DNA of 64,000 bases, taken from positions 10,855,001-10,919,000 of the forward strand of contig NC_079321.1 in assembly GCF_029931775.1 (NCBI RefSeq). Reading direction: 5' to 3'. The position numbers were made by a program, and so were the translations under genes. The notes under the pieces were generated by a model. That model was not told the DNA's origin, did no database searches, and saw only the letters and a list, made by a program, of their open reading frames with translations. Source of the DNA: Euleptes europaea. Taxonomy: Eukaryota; Chordata; Lepidosauria; Squamata; Sphaerodactylidae. Below are positions 23,101-29,766 of this stretch, one piece after another (position 1 is the stretch's first letter; each line of letters begins with the position of its first letter).

Positions 23101-26100
23101 TGCCAACTCTGCCTTGGGAAATTCCAGGAGATTTGGGGGTGATGCCTGGGGAAGGAGCTCTGCGGAGATGTGATGTCACATCCTGGGATCGCACGTCCCA
23201 ATCAAAGGCTGGTTCCTCCAATTCCCCCTCCTTTTGAGGTCTCTTCCTCCCACCAAAATTCAAATTTTAAACTTCATTTTCCCCACCTCATTGTCACTTT
23301 CCCCAGCTTTTTTTCTCCCACCTTTCATCACTTGTAGGCATGGAAGTCCTAGAGCACCATCTTCTGTATCCACTCTGGGACTTCAGTTTCTCCCCAGACT
23401 GTTTGGTGTACTATTGAGCCTCCCTAAGGTTGCCAACCTCCAGGTACCAGCTGGAGATCTCCCGCTATTACAACTGATCTCCAGCCGATAGAGATCAGTT
23501 CACCTGGAGAAAATGGACGCTTTAGCAATTGGACTCTATGGCATTGAAGTCCCTCCCCTCCCCAAACCCCGCCCTCCTCAGGCTCCACCCCAAAAACCAC
23601 CCACTGGTGGCAAAGAGGGACCTGGTAACCCTATGCTTGTCTTCAGAAGCTGCCATTTGCTCCAGGGGAAACTGATCTGTAACCTGGAAATCAGTTTTAA
23701 TTCTAAAGGAACTCCAGGCCACACCATGAGGTTGGCAACCTTATCTGGATGCCGCCGCCCCCCCAAGGAAGTCAAGGCAGTATACCTGGGGCTATCCTCC
23801 CCTTCACAGTCACCATGAGATCGGTGAGGCTGCGAAGTAGTAACTTGTCCAACTCCAAGCTTATCCAATAGGGTTTGTGACCAAGCAAGGATTTAAAAAC
23901 AGGTCTTCATAGCCCAAGTCCCAAAATTGATATGCTGCAGCACACAAATTCTTTCCACTGCAATTCAGCATTCTTTGCCTACCTGCATGCTCGACGGACT
24001 GTTGTACAGCTTGCTCAAAGTCTGCATCTTTCGAAGTGCAAAACACCCGAGACCCTTCTTCCTCCGTAACAAACGTATATCGTTTTCCGAGCATGTACAC
24101 TGTGAATACTGGTCCATACTGCAGTACAGAGAGATTTTTTTAAAAAGGTAAATAGATTATTATAACTGCAATTTTATGCTAACAGCTTGTAGCAGAAACG
24201 GCACCACAGTCCAACTTCCCTAGGAAGGTCCAGAGACAGTAATGTTGTTTCAGGTCAGGCAATAAACTCTGTGAACCTCCTCAGTGGAGATGGGCTATGC
24301 CAAAACTTTTTTTATCGCTAGCCTAAAACTATGTGTGTGTAAAGTGCAGTCAAGTCGCAGTCAATTTACAGCCACCCAGTAGGGTTTTCAAGGCAAGAAA
24401 CAGGTGGTGGGGAAGGGCTCAGTGGTACAACATCTGCTTGGCATGCAGACGGTCCCAGGTTCAATCCCCGGCATCTCCAGTTAAAGGGACTAGGCAAGTA
24501 GGTGATGTGAAAGACCTCTGCCTGAGACCCTGGAGAGCCGCTGCCGGTCTGAGTAGACAATACTGACTTTGATGGACCAAGGGTCTGAGTCAGTATAAGG
24601 CAGCAATATGTGACATTGGCTGCCTCTGCGTAGGGACCCTGGACTTCCTTGGTAGTCTCCCATCCCAGTACTAACCAGGGCTGGAGACATTTAGTTTCCA
24701 AGATCTGATGAGATTGGACAAGTCTGGACCATCCATGTTAGGGCTAATGATGGGCAAACCTCTCATGCTCTGCTCAGAGTGACTCACGTTTTGCAAATAT
24801 CCCTTTAGAACACTCAGAAATGTTGATGGGCATTTGGGAAAGCTTGATAGGATGTTCAGCATCCCCCTTTCAGCTCAGGAATGCCACTTTGCGCTGCAGC
24901 ATCGCTATGCCACCAAAATTGGTGGCACGGCGCCATTTAAGCACTATGAGGGATTTCTGGCTTTTTTCTTTGTAATTTTTTTTATTTTGTGGCCAGGAAG
25001 CCTCTGTGGCAGTAGCACGGCTATGCCACTCCTGGCTGCTGTCAATTTCCCCCCCCCCCCACACTTTGAATTGCGCTGTAAGTTTGCCCATCTCTAAAAA
25101 AGTGCCTCTGGACTCCTATTTTACTATGCCGCTGCAGACTAACCATTCAGAACGATCACACTGGAAAACGTGTTTCTTGGAAGGTATTTCCTTGAGAACT
25201 CATCTGTCTTCTAGAATTCTTATTTTGTTCTCGATGGATAAATGGGCAACTTTCAGAACTGCCTAGAAATCTAGTGTGAACTGCAGTAACCCTTCTCATG
25301 GCTTGGTCAAAGAGTAATGCCATGACGCAACCTAGAACAAATGCTCTGGAGCAGAGCTCCAACTTTCCTAGTTGCTAAGAAACCAACAGGATAGAAGCAC
25401 TCGTGCCAAAATGGCAGACTTCTCTGCTCATGACCTAATTTCCTCTGAAATTCAATGACATTCAGGTTTCCCAACCTTTTCAGGTGCTTCAGAAACATAT
25501 TTTTTCTTTTCTATGTAAACGAGGATGCGGTTCGTGTCTCATTGGACCACAGTGTCACGTATGTTACAGCTTTTAAAGTGGGAATCTTTTAAAATAAATT
25601 AACGTGCATAGAGTACATTTGGAGAACAATAGTTAGCAGGTCTACTCAGAAACCTACTCCGGTCTATTCAGTAGGGCTTACTCCCAGGAAAGTGTCAGGT
25701 CACAGTGAGGCAAATAGCAGTACCTAGAAATTGTGGCTTCATGACCACTGCCCGTGTAAACTAGGAAGAACAAATGTATTGGAACTATCAAGTCACTCTG
25801 AGAGCGAGAGAGCGAGATTCCCTTGCACATATTATAACAGAGATGGTAAATTCCCAGAACTGGAAAACTACACCGACATTCACTGCCATTTATACTACTG
25901 AGACACGTAAGGCTAAATGCAAACTAAACCGCCTGCTTGTTTCCCATTTCTTAGCAGTGACTTTAAAAAGCGATCAGTGCAACAATGACAAACAGAAGCT
26001 CGCGTCAGAGCAAGGCTAGGAGCGATGTGCTCAGACAGAAAGAGCTACAAAAACATCCTATGTAGGATTTAGAAATAAATTCCATTGCCTTCAGTGCCTC

Positions 26101-28779
26101 CCAGATTGCCCTGTGTTCTCTGCCTGGGCTAGTTCTGCAGCGCATTCCGGTTCTGCTGCACAGAAAAGTCACCTGAGGACATAGAACATGCTCCGGAAAG
26201 ACAAGCATGGCAGGACAGATGTATAGTCACTGCTATGGTTTTGAGCATGGAAATAAACGGCCATGTGACTGTGATGGTGTGTGGAGGGGAACAGAAGATG
26301 GGGTAAGGCAGAACACCAGGGCTTTTATAACATGGTAATCGGCCACTCCCCATTTGTGTATTGCAATCATGACTATTTGTTGAAGAAGGAGAAGAAGAGG
26401 AGCTGGTTTTTATATGCCAACTTTCTCTACCACTGAAGGAAGAATCAAACCAGCTTACTATTACCTTCTCTTCCCCTCCCCACAACAGACACCCTGGGAG
26501 GTAGGTGGGGCTGAGAGAGCTGTGACTAGCCCAAGTTCACCCAGCTGCCATCATGTGGAGGAGCAGGGAATCAAACCTGGTTCTCCAGATCAGAGTCCAC
26601 TGCTCCAAACCACCGCTCTTAACCCCTACACCACGCTGGCTCTCTTTGACATTGACACTGAACAAGCCACTGTTAGACCGCCTGCATTCAGATATCACGT
26701 GAAACAGGCGTATAAGTGGTGGTTAATAGTCAAGTTTCAGTGCAGCCTTAGATAAACGGCTATAAGGTCCTGCCAGTTATAATGAAAGCCTGCTGTTTCT
26801 TTTGGCTGCTGGGTTCAAGCCACAGGACTGTAAACTTAAGTGACAGGAATCTATTCCCACAAAGCCCGAGCAATATAATGTTGGAATAGATAGCCTTTGC
26901 GGTGTCACTTAACATCAGATCCAGAGGGGTTTTTACCAGTGAGTTAGACAGGACAGGGACAGAAGGGTCATCTGAAACTATCCTTCCCTCCCTGTGGTTT
27001 GATGTTTAGACTGATATTCTCAGGAACTTTCGATTTCCCTCATTCTCTCTTCTCTCCTTTGCATCCTTCAAGACTAGAAGCTAGGAACCGCATGCTCCTG
27101 CGTGCAGGTCTCCCCCCCCACACACACACACACAATGGGATGGAAGGCAGTTACCTTTTTATACCTAGAAAGTCAGATTAGCTTAGTGGACTTGTTATGC
27201 CCTTTCCTATCAGTGATGTATTTCCAAAATAATTGAGTTTTTAGTTTGATTAGAACAAAAGCCTGCTGTTCTTTTGTTCCTGTGAGCGCACACAGGCGGG
27301 ATGCTGCTAAAGGTGCAATTCCGCTGTGCTTATTAGCCTTGAGCACTCTGCTAAATACTAGAAATATCAGGACCAGATATGTCCAACATATAATACATTA
27401 TGGAATAGATTAATTGGTAAGACATACATGCTACTGCTTTGAGTGAGTATTAGGTGCCGTCAAGTCGCTTCCGATTCTTGGCGACCCTATGAATGAAAGT
27501 CCTTCAAAATGTCCTATCTTTGACAGCCTTGCTCAGATCTTGCAAATTGAGGGCTGTGGCTTCCTCTATTGAGTCAGTCCATCTCTTGTTGGGTCTTCCT
27601 CTTCTCCTGCTGCCCTCAACTTTTCCTAGCATGACTGTCTTTTCCATAGTCAAAAAGGGCAAGAGTCCAGTAGCACCTTAAAGACTAACAAAAATATTTT
27701 CTGGTAGGGTATGAGCTTTCGTGAGCCACAGCTCACTTCTTCAGAAGTATCTGAAGTATCTGAAGAAGTGAGCTGTGGCTCACAAAAGCTCATACCCTAC
27801 CAGAAAATATTTTTGTTAGTCTTTAAGGTATGAGCTTTTGTGAGCCACAGCTCACTTCTTCAGATACTTCTGAAGAAGTGAGCTGTGGCTCACGAAAGCT
27901 CATACCCTACCAGAAAATATTTTTGTTAGTCTTTAAGGTGCTACTGGACTCTTGCCCTTTTTGACTACTGCAAACAGACTAACACGGCTACCCACTGTGA
28001 ATTGTCTTTTCCATGACTGTCTTTTCCTACTGCTTTACTTCATCACATATTCAGGCAGCTGGGTGGCACCCGGCTGGCTTCATGTGTGGGAGTGGGGAAA
28101 CAATCCCAGTTCACCAGATTAGCCTCCGCCGCTCATGTGGAGGAGCGGGGAATCCAACCCGGTTCTCCAGATCAGAGTCCTCCACTCCAGATCACTCCTC
28201 CCGGTTCTCCAGATCAGAGTCCTCCACTCCAGATCACTCCTCCCGGTTCTCCAGATCAGAGTCCTCCACTCCAAACCACTACACTGGATCGACCACCTGG
28301 AAATGCAAAGCCAGCTCCTAACTCCTCTCTCTGCATCCAATACTAAATAGTAATAATAAAAATAGTAAATAGTAATAATAAATAGTAATAATAAAAATAG
28401 TATATTACTAAATAGTAATAATAAAAATAAAAAAAACAAACAATATCACTAATTTAAAAGTAAAATGACTCCCCCCTCTCCCTCGTCCATCTAGAAATAA
28501 ATTGTATAAACTTTTGCTAACGGAGCTAATCCCGGTATTATTTTTAACCCGTTCTCATCCTATCCAACATTATCAAATCCACCGCCCGGCTCTGACCTTG
28601 ATGCGGGCTTGCTCGATAAACTCCAGGGGCGCCTGCCCGAACTGCAGCGCCGCCCCGACCCAGGGGAGCCAGCCGCGGATGCGGGGCGGCTCGTCCCGCC
28701 TCCTGGACCAAAGGAGCTTGGCCGCCAGGCAGCCCAGCAGCACGGCCAGGAGGAGGGCGGCGGCGGCGGGGGTCTCCAT
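11074..28779 (-). CDS. CYP39A1: CYP39A1 gene span, oxysterol 7-alpha-hydroxylase (11 exons seen, last one missing)
   Basis: Microsomal cytochrome P450 family 39. Known role of the family: 7-alpha-hydroxylation of 24-hydroxycholesterol in hepatic bile-acid synthesis, at the ER membrane. Eleven exons with good GT/AG sites join in consistent phase to 445 codons, against 469 residues for the human protein as I recall it. Seen in order: an N-terminal hydrophobic anchor (METPAAAALLL onward), the RIRGWLPWVG proline hinge, the YGPVFTV and FVTEEEG stretch, the helix-I region ending LLLLWAAQANAVP, the K-helix ExxR (ESVR), the YWSHRNPKYFPEPEVFKP segment, and the haem loop FGGGSHQCPG with its Cys ligand. 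The final exon (about 24 residues) was not recognised between 11073 and position 1. Neighbours fit the conserved CYP39A1-SLC25A27-TDRD6 block. A Ty3/gypsy copy lies in the intron after exon 11, in the same orientation as the gene. Nothing seen disables the gene. Confidence 0.93.
11429..11622. mobile_element. MITE, GGGTTGCCA family
   Basis: TAGGGTTGCCAACCTCCAGG to ACCTGGCAACCCTATG, in CYP39A1 intron 10. Confidence 0.75.
11623..12551. other. CYP39A1 intron 10, no recognised feature
   Basis: Pyrimidine-rich at 11850-11900, a C-run at 12138, AT-rich after 12300. No coding look. Confidence 0.5.
12552..12869 (+). mobile_element. Tigger/MER2-like DNA transposon relic
   Basis: CAGGTTGAGTATCCCTTATC at the left end and CCAAGCAGTCCGGATAAGG at the right. 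Inside, CCCAAGATATCTCATTATGT and ATATGCAAAAATTCCCAAAT match the mammalian MER2-type interior. In CYP39A1 intron 10. Confidence 0.7.
13314..13402 (-). CDS. CYP39A1: CYP39A1 exon 10 (haem-binding loop)
   Basis: 89 bp between CCACAG|GAC and GGAAG|GTCAGT. It encodes DRWKEANLEKNAFLEGFVAF and then GGGSHQCPGR. The haem signature FxxGxxxCxG is complete with the Cys ligand. As I recall, human CYP39A1 has CPAR here, so the lizard keeps the more usual Gly. Confidence 0.92.
13893..14189 (+). mobile_element. Sauria SINE with 13-bp target duplication
   Basis: GAGCCCTGTGGCGCAGAGTG (tRNA-like head), then TCAGCCTTCCATCC, ATGAGTACCCAGCTTGCTGG and the BovB-type tail with ATGACCCGGTGCTTGCACAG. Flanked by TATGTTAATTTAA on both sides (ends 13892 and 14201). 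In CYP39A1 intron 9. Confidence 0.9.
14349..14444 (-). CDS. CYP39A1: CYP39A1 exon 9
   Basis: 96 bp, 32 codons, phase 0, between CTCCTAG|AAC and CCA|GTAAGT. It encodes NFVIPAGDMLMLSPYWSHRN and then PKYFPEPEVFKP, the P450 segment that precedes the PERW-like motif. Confidence 0.93.
14705..14952 (-). mobile_element. tRNA-derived SINE, type E
   Basis: TATTTATGTATTTACCGGTA to CTAACCGCTACACCACGCTG, in CYP39A1 intron 8. Confidence 0.72.
14992..15683 (+). mobile_element. 5S-rRNA-derived SINE with four tandem heads and one tail
   Basis: Four 5S-like heads in a row, each with CTCAGAAGCTAAGCAGGGT and ACTTGGATGGGAGACC (the 5S internal promoter region), at a spacing of 155, 151 and 154 bp. One RTE-like tail (CTTGAAAACCCTACAGGGGT then TGCCATGAGTCA) ends the array. 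The whole is bounded by one 10-bp direct repeat CATAATAAAA (14982-14991, 15684-15693), so it appears to have inserted as one transcript. In CYP39A1 intron 8. Confidence 0.85.
15694..16026. other. CYP39A1 intron 8, no recognised feature
   Basis: Follows the 5S SINE array. Nothing recognised. Confidence 0.5.
16027..16160 (-). CDS. CYP39A1: CYP39A1 exon 8 (K-helix)
   Basis: 134 bp between CTGCAG|GTAAAG and CAA|GTGAGA. It encodes GKEKVEVSNKDLKKLQFIKW and then CVLESVRLRAPGVITKK. The ExxR motif (E-S-V-R) of all P450s is intact. Confidence 0.93.
16575..16700 (-). mobile_element. CR1 3' end
   Basis: ATAGAATCATAGAGTTGGAA then CAAGTCCAACCCCCTGCACA, with an internal partial repeat of GTCCAAGTCCAACCC. 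Confidence 0.75.
16993..17165. mobile_element. hAT-type MITE, partial
   Basis: CAGGGGTCCCTAGCTTGGTG with a GGTGCCTGCCAAGTGTTTTT interior like the 38.7 kb copy. Right end lost. Confidence 0.6.
17166..17500. other. Possible unclassified repeat
   Basis: CTAACGACGGTTTCGTGTGA and AACTAACCATGGTTTCGCAT are similar, repeat-like phrases separated by about 240 bases. Family unknown. Confidence 0.35.
17525..17615 (-). CDS. CYP39A1: CYP39A1 exon 7
   Basis: 91 bp between CTTCAG|GTT and GCAG|GTAAAT, encoding VSFWTLAFILSHPSVYNNVM and then QEVESVLGKA. It corresponds to the P450 helix I-J segment (family pattern AFWTLAYVLSHPDI). Confidence 0.92.
17616..18397. other. CYP39A1 intron 6, no recognised feature
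   Basis: No repeat or coding signal recognised. Confidence 0.5.
18398..18496 (-). CDS. CYP39A1: CYP39A1 exon 6
   Basis: 99 bp, 33 codons, phase 0 at both ends, between AACAG|ACG and CCT|GTAAGT. It encodes TLMHHVLDTL and then HYGLLLLWAAQANAVP, the helix-I region of the P450 fold. The usual P450 helix-I acid-Thr pair is replaced here by a family-specific Ala/Gln/Asn stretch. Confidence 0.92.
18586..18905 (-). mobile_element. tRNA-derived SINE, type A
   Basis: Full-length minus copy, TTTTATATGCCGACTTTCTC at its tail end and CACTACACCACACTGGCTCT at its head end. Confidence 0.8.
19079..19172 (-). CDS. CYP39A1: CYP39A1 exon 5
   Basis: 94 bp after CTCGCAG|G, encoding KWSKSKKWLLEVFEKVVFHA then ERMNPPDSDSK, with donor AAG|GTGATC. 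The WSKSKKW..ELFEK pattern is typical of CYP39A1. Confidence 0.92.
19290..19438 (+). mobile_element. tRNA-Ala-like SINE
   Basis: GGGGGCGTGGCTGAGCGGTA, CTTGGCATGCAGATGG, GGTTCAATCCCTGGCATCTC. Shortened at the tail, which runs into a type A SINE. Confidence 0.75.
19441..19580 (-). mobile_element. tRNA-derived SINE, type A (partial)
   Basis: Only the head half (GTGTAGGAGTGAGGAAACAA to CACCACGCTGGCTCT). It borders the segment duplicated into intron 1. Confidence 0.75.
19863..20012 (-). CDS. CYP39A1: CYP39A1 exon 4
   Basis: 150 bp after TTGCAG|G, encoding HIMFPAVANTLFGKDAFLKT and on to FEYATQLPEYLM, ending AG|GTAAAG. It matches the human stretch ending YDEDFEYGSQLPECLLR. The 3' end of this exon and its downstream intron have a diverged second copy in intron 1 (26.6-28.07 kb). 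Confidence 0.93.
20264..20350 (-). mobile_element. CR1 3' end
   Basis: ATAGAATCATAGAGTTGGAA to GCAGGAAATTAACAACTACC. In CYP39A1 intron 3. Confidence 0.8.
20534..20708 (-). CDS. CYP39A1: CYP39A1 exon 3
   Basis: 175 bp encoding SVPKEIFYQNRFKVYMMMKG through to AEGTKSLHDLV and part of an Arg. Two overlapping GT donors are present, GTAAGG and GTAGGT. Only the second (exon end at 20534) keeps the frame with exon 4, giving the expected LVR|H join. Confidence 0.9.
20885..21185 (-). mobile_element. CR1 3' end, arm of an inverted pair
   Basis: GAATCATAGAGTTGGAAGGG, GAAAATTCTTCCTAATGTCT, CAAGTACTTGAAGGC. It then joins a 70-base segment (GGTCTCTAATCGTGAACGGC) shared with the inverted copy at 22.33-22.45 kb. 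Confidence 0.72.
21187..21390. mobile_element. MITE, GGGTTGCCA family
   Basis: GGGCTGCCAGCCTCCAGGTG to GGGATCTAGCAACCCTATG. Its left part is shared with the inverted copy at 22.34 kb. Confidence 0.7.
21530..21720. repeat. Two tandem copies of a 95-bp unit
   Basis: TGTTGAAAACTGCCTGAGGC recurs at 21535 and 21630. Both units hold GCATGCATG...GAGCATGCA and GGAAACAGCCAGCTGG. Unknown origin. Confidence 0.7.
21965..22240. mobile_element. Unclassified LINE-type 3' fragment
   Basis: TATCCCGCCGTTCGGCCTTT, TTAAAACATATGTGATAAAA, AGGAGGGATCATCGAGGGAA. Same family as 2280-2480. Confidence 0.55.
22250..22875 (+). mobile_element. CR1 3' end with internal insertion, arm of an inverted pair
   Basis: AGTCCTATGAGGAAAGGTTG, then a foreign block at about 22335-22455, then CTTCAAGTACTTGAAGGGCT to CCAACTCTGTGATTCTATGA. 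The block is shared in inverse with 21.13-21.24 kb. Confidence 0.75.
22876..23425. other. CYP39A1 intron 2, mostly unrecognised
   Basis: 22876-23040 looks like an old LINE piece (GAGCTCCAGAGTTTTGGTGA). A MITE end fragment TAGGATTGCCAACTCTGCC lies at 23096. The rest shows nothing. Confidence 0.4.
23426..23636. mobile_element. MITE, GGGTTGCCA family
   Basis: AAGGTTGCCAACCTCCAGGT to GACCTGGTAACCCTATG, followed by a second reversed partial copy to about 23745 (GGTTGGCAACCTTATC). Confidence 0.75.
23983..24118 (-). CDS. CYP39A1: CYP39A1 exon 2
   Basis: 136 bp between CTGCAG|TATGG and GCAG|GTAGGC, encoding YGPVFTVYMLGKRYTFVTEE and on to EQAVQQSVEHA. The GxRxTFVTEEEG stretch is diagnostic of CYP39A1. 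It enters at phase 0 and leaves one base into a codon. Confidence 0.93.
24330..24740 (-). mobile_element. 5S-derived SINE split by a tRNA-Ala-like SINE
   Basis: The tail (24330-24410) and head (about 24613-24740, with the reverse complement of ACTTGGATGGGAGAC) of a minus-strand 5S SINE are separated by a plus-strand tRNA-like SINE at 24411-24612. In CYP39A1 intron 1. Confidence 0.75.
24411..24612 (+). mobile_element. tRNA-Ala-like SINE nested in a 5S SINE
   Basis: GGGCTCAGTGGTACAACATC ... CTTGGCATGCAG ... GGTTCAATCCCCGGCATCTC, clear box A and box B, with tail GTCTGAGTCAGTATAAGGCA. Confidence 0.8.
24741..26384. other. CYP39A1 intron 1, no recognised feature
   Basis: About 1.6 kb without a recognised repeat or gene. 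A poly-C run lies at 25050-25060. Confidence 0.5.
26385..26643 (-). mobile_element. tRNA-derived SINE, type A
   Basis: Minus copy. Its head end joins directly to the duplicated CYP39A1 segment with the same junction (GGCTCTCTTTGACATTGA) as at 19571. Confidence 0.8.
26880..27387. mobile_element. 508-bp insertion with GTTGGA ends and 7-bp duplication
   Basis: Begins GTTGGAATAGAT and ends ATATGTCCAAC (short inverted ends). Flanked by ATATAAT (26873-26879 and 27388-27394). Comparison with the source sequence at 19.80 kb shows it is an insertion. Contains (CA)n at 27120-27134. Family not recognised. Confidence 0.6.
27713..27744 (-). ncRNA. Hammerhead-like core, minus strand copy
   Basis: The reverse complement reads CTGAAGA, a six-pair stem II GTGAGC/GCTCAC, GAAA and GCTC. 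Core intact; stem I is poorly paired. Confidence 0.5.
27870..27901 (+). ncRNA. Hammerhead-like core, plus strand copy
   Basis: CTGAAGA (27870-27876), stem II GTGAGC/GCTCAC, GAAA (27894-27897), GCTC. Core intact with poor stem I. The neighbouring plus copy at 27760 has good stem I but AAAA in place of GAAA. Confidence 0.5.
28066..28290 (-). mobile_element. tRNA-derived SINE, type A, with internal tandem repeat
   Basis: Minus copy in which about 53 bases (CCGGTTCTCCAGATCAGAGT then CCTCCACTCCAGATCACTCC) occur three times in tandem at about 28160-28270. Confidence 0.75.
28335..28440. repeat. AT-rich microsatellite (AATAGTAATAAT)n
   Basis: Imperfect repeats of AATAGTAATAATA and AAAATAGTA, about 105 bp. 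Confidence 0.8.
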
Positions 28780-29060
28780 CCTGGCCCAGCTGCCTTCCAT
28801 CCGACCCCCGACCCCAGGCGCCTTCCCGGCCCCGCACCGGCTGCCCCTGCAAGACCCCGCTGGGATCCCCGCCTCCTCCTCCTCCTCCTCCTCCGGCGTC
28901 TCCTCGCCTGGCCGCCAAGCCGCAGCCTCGCCCCTTGGGAGGACCAGGAGGAGGATCTCTCTTCCAGGCTGGCAGGCTGGCTGGCTGGCAGTCCGGCGGG
29001 GTTGGGGCTCTTCTCCCCCCCCCTCCCCCTGCAAAAGGTCTCCTGCAAGCCAGGCTGTTG
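28595..29060. promoter_or_regulatory. CpG-rich island at the CYP39A1 start
   Basis: Very GC- and CpG-rich, with a (CCT)n run at 28871-28893. It covers CYP39A1 exon 1 and about 280 bases upstream. In mammals this gene and SLC25A27 start head to head from one shared island, so it probably served both genes in the ancestor. Confidence 0.7.
28597..28779 (-). CDS. CYP39A1: CYP39A1 exon 1 (start codon, signal anchor)
   Basis: 61 codons, phase 0 at the donor (AAG|GTCAG). The chosen ATG at 28779 gives an N-terminus of family length. A second in-frame ATG lies 21 bases upstream at 28800 and would add MEGSWAR. The product is a hydrophobic Ala/Leu-rich anchor, a basic stop (SRRR), then RIRGWLPWVGAALQFGQAPL, matching the family pattern GWIPWIGxxxEFGKAPLEFIEKARIK. 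The exon lies in a CpG-rich island. Confidence 0.92.
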
Positions 29061-29146
29061 AGGCTCTGGAACTGACTTATTCATCTGCGACCATTCAGAG
29101 GGATAGGCTCGTGGGTTATGGCTTATTGAAAGTAAGGATGAGTCAT

Positions 29147-29168
29147 GCACACACACACACACACACAA
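29147..29168. repeat. (CA)n microsatellite
   Basis: Eleven CA units upstream of the Penelope-like insertion. Confidence 0.85.
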
Positions 29169-29207
29169 GAGACAAAGTCGTTTGTCTTAGTAAAAACGAT
29201 CTTTACT

Positions 29208-29766
29208 GGTGGAAAAGGGCAGGAGTCCAGTGGCACCTGAAAGACTCACAAAAATATTTTCTGGTCGGGTGTGAGCTTTCGGGAACCACGGCTCAGGACA
29301 TTCTGTTGCAGATTTAAGAGGAGCAGTTCTCTTACAAAGGAATTTCAAAGGGAGATTGGAAAGAGAAACTGCTGAATTACAGTTGATATTCCAACTAATA
29401 TTCCAATGCATTGACCTGGGCTGAATAAAGACCTTGCATTCATGGCTCATGACCAATGCTGATTTCTCCACACCCATCTCTCCCCTGGACATCACAGACT
29501 CTTCTGCATACCACACCTAATCCCATCACGCCTGCTGTTCACATTTACATACTGTTCACATTTACATACTAATGCTTGTCTGAATTCACTCTCCTCTACT
29601 TAAAGACAGATGGATTCACATTCTAGCTGTATCTGAAGAAGTGAGCTGTGGCTCACGAAAGCTCATACCCTGCCAGAAAATATTTTTGTTAGTCTTTACG
29701 GTGCTACTGGACTCTTGCCCTTTTCTACTACTGCAGACAGACGAACACGGCTACCCACTGTGAATA
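29208..29766 (+). mobile_element. Penelope-like element copy with inverted end
   Basis: Bounded by a 9-bp direct repeat ATCTTTACT (29199-29207, 29767-29775). The first about 85 bases are an inverted copy of the last about 130, as often seen in Penelope insertions. The middle (about 29330-29560) encodes scraps like RETAELQLIFQL and PGLNKDLAF, resembling the C-terminal end of a Penelope GIY-YIG endonuclease. The 3' part carries a complete hammerhead-like core at 29629-29668. Confidence 0.65.
29629..29668 (+). ncRNA. Hammerhead ribozyme-like motif, all core positions present
   Basis: Stem I GTAT/ATAC (29629-29632 with 29665-29668), then core CTGAAGA (29633-29639, fits CUGANGA). Stem II is GTGAGC/GCTCAC closed by a TGTG loop (29641-29656), followed by GAAA (29657-29660) and GCTC (minimal two-pair stem III and the UC cleavage step after 29664). 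Helix III is very short, as in the dimer-acting hammerheads of Penelope-like elements. Activity is inferred only. Confidence 0.65.

Larger units (their letters stand above)
27648..28002. mobile_element. Palindromic Penelope-like relic with four hammerhead-like cores
   Basis: Built of alternating inverted copies of a 3' element end (GGGCAAGAGTCC...AAAGACTAACA...GAGCTTTCGTGAGCC...). It is flanked by a 12-bp duplication TGTCTTTTCCAT (27636-27647 and 28003-28014). Hammerhead-like cores lie on minus 27713-27744, plus about 27760-27791, minus about 27832-27863 and plus 27870-27901. It sits inside an older RTE-type tail in CYP39A1 intron 1. Confidence 0.75.
27441..28026 (-). mobile_element. RTE/BovB-type 3' end insertion carrying a later nested element
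   Basis: RTE-type tail (TTAGGTGCCGTCAAGTCGCT then TGGCGACCCTATGAATG) at 27441-27647 and 28003-28026. The whole is flanked by a 10-bp duplication CTACTGCTTT (27431-27440, 28027-28036). It interrupts the duplicated CYP39A1 segment. Confidence 0.75.
26555..28068 (-). pseudogene. CYP39A1: Partial duplication of CYP39A1 exon 4/intron 4 in intron 1
   Basis: Segments 26555-26879, 27388-27440 and 28027-28068 align in order with 19500-19900. The middle part is about 95% identical by eye. The last piece contains the 3' end of exon 4 (reverse complement of TCAGGCAGCTGGGTGGCA) and its donor region, with changes at the splice junction (GTAAAG to GTAAAG preceded by TGATGA altered to TGATGAA-like). The rest of exon 4 is absent. 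The copy is not a usable exon. Confidence 0.8.

Noticed and set aside
28502-29317. 271-codon plus-strand open frame over the CYP39A1 island, and several long overlapping frames on both strands
   Set aside because: GC-rich DNA lacks stops by chance. The minus-strand CYP39A1 exon 1 explains the region, and the plus frame has no family resemblance.
29208-29766. DNA-transposon MITE on the basis of long inverted ends
   Set aside because: Flanking duplications differ in length between copies (9 and 12 bp), the middle resembles a Penelope endonuclease end, and a hammerhead core is present, so a Penelope-like origin fits better.
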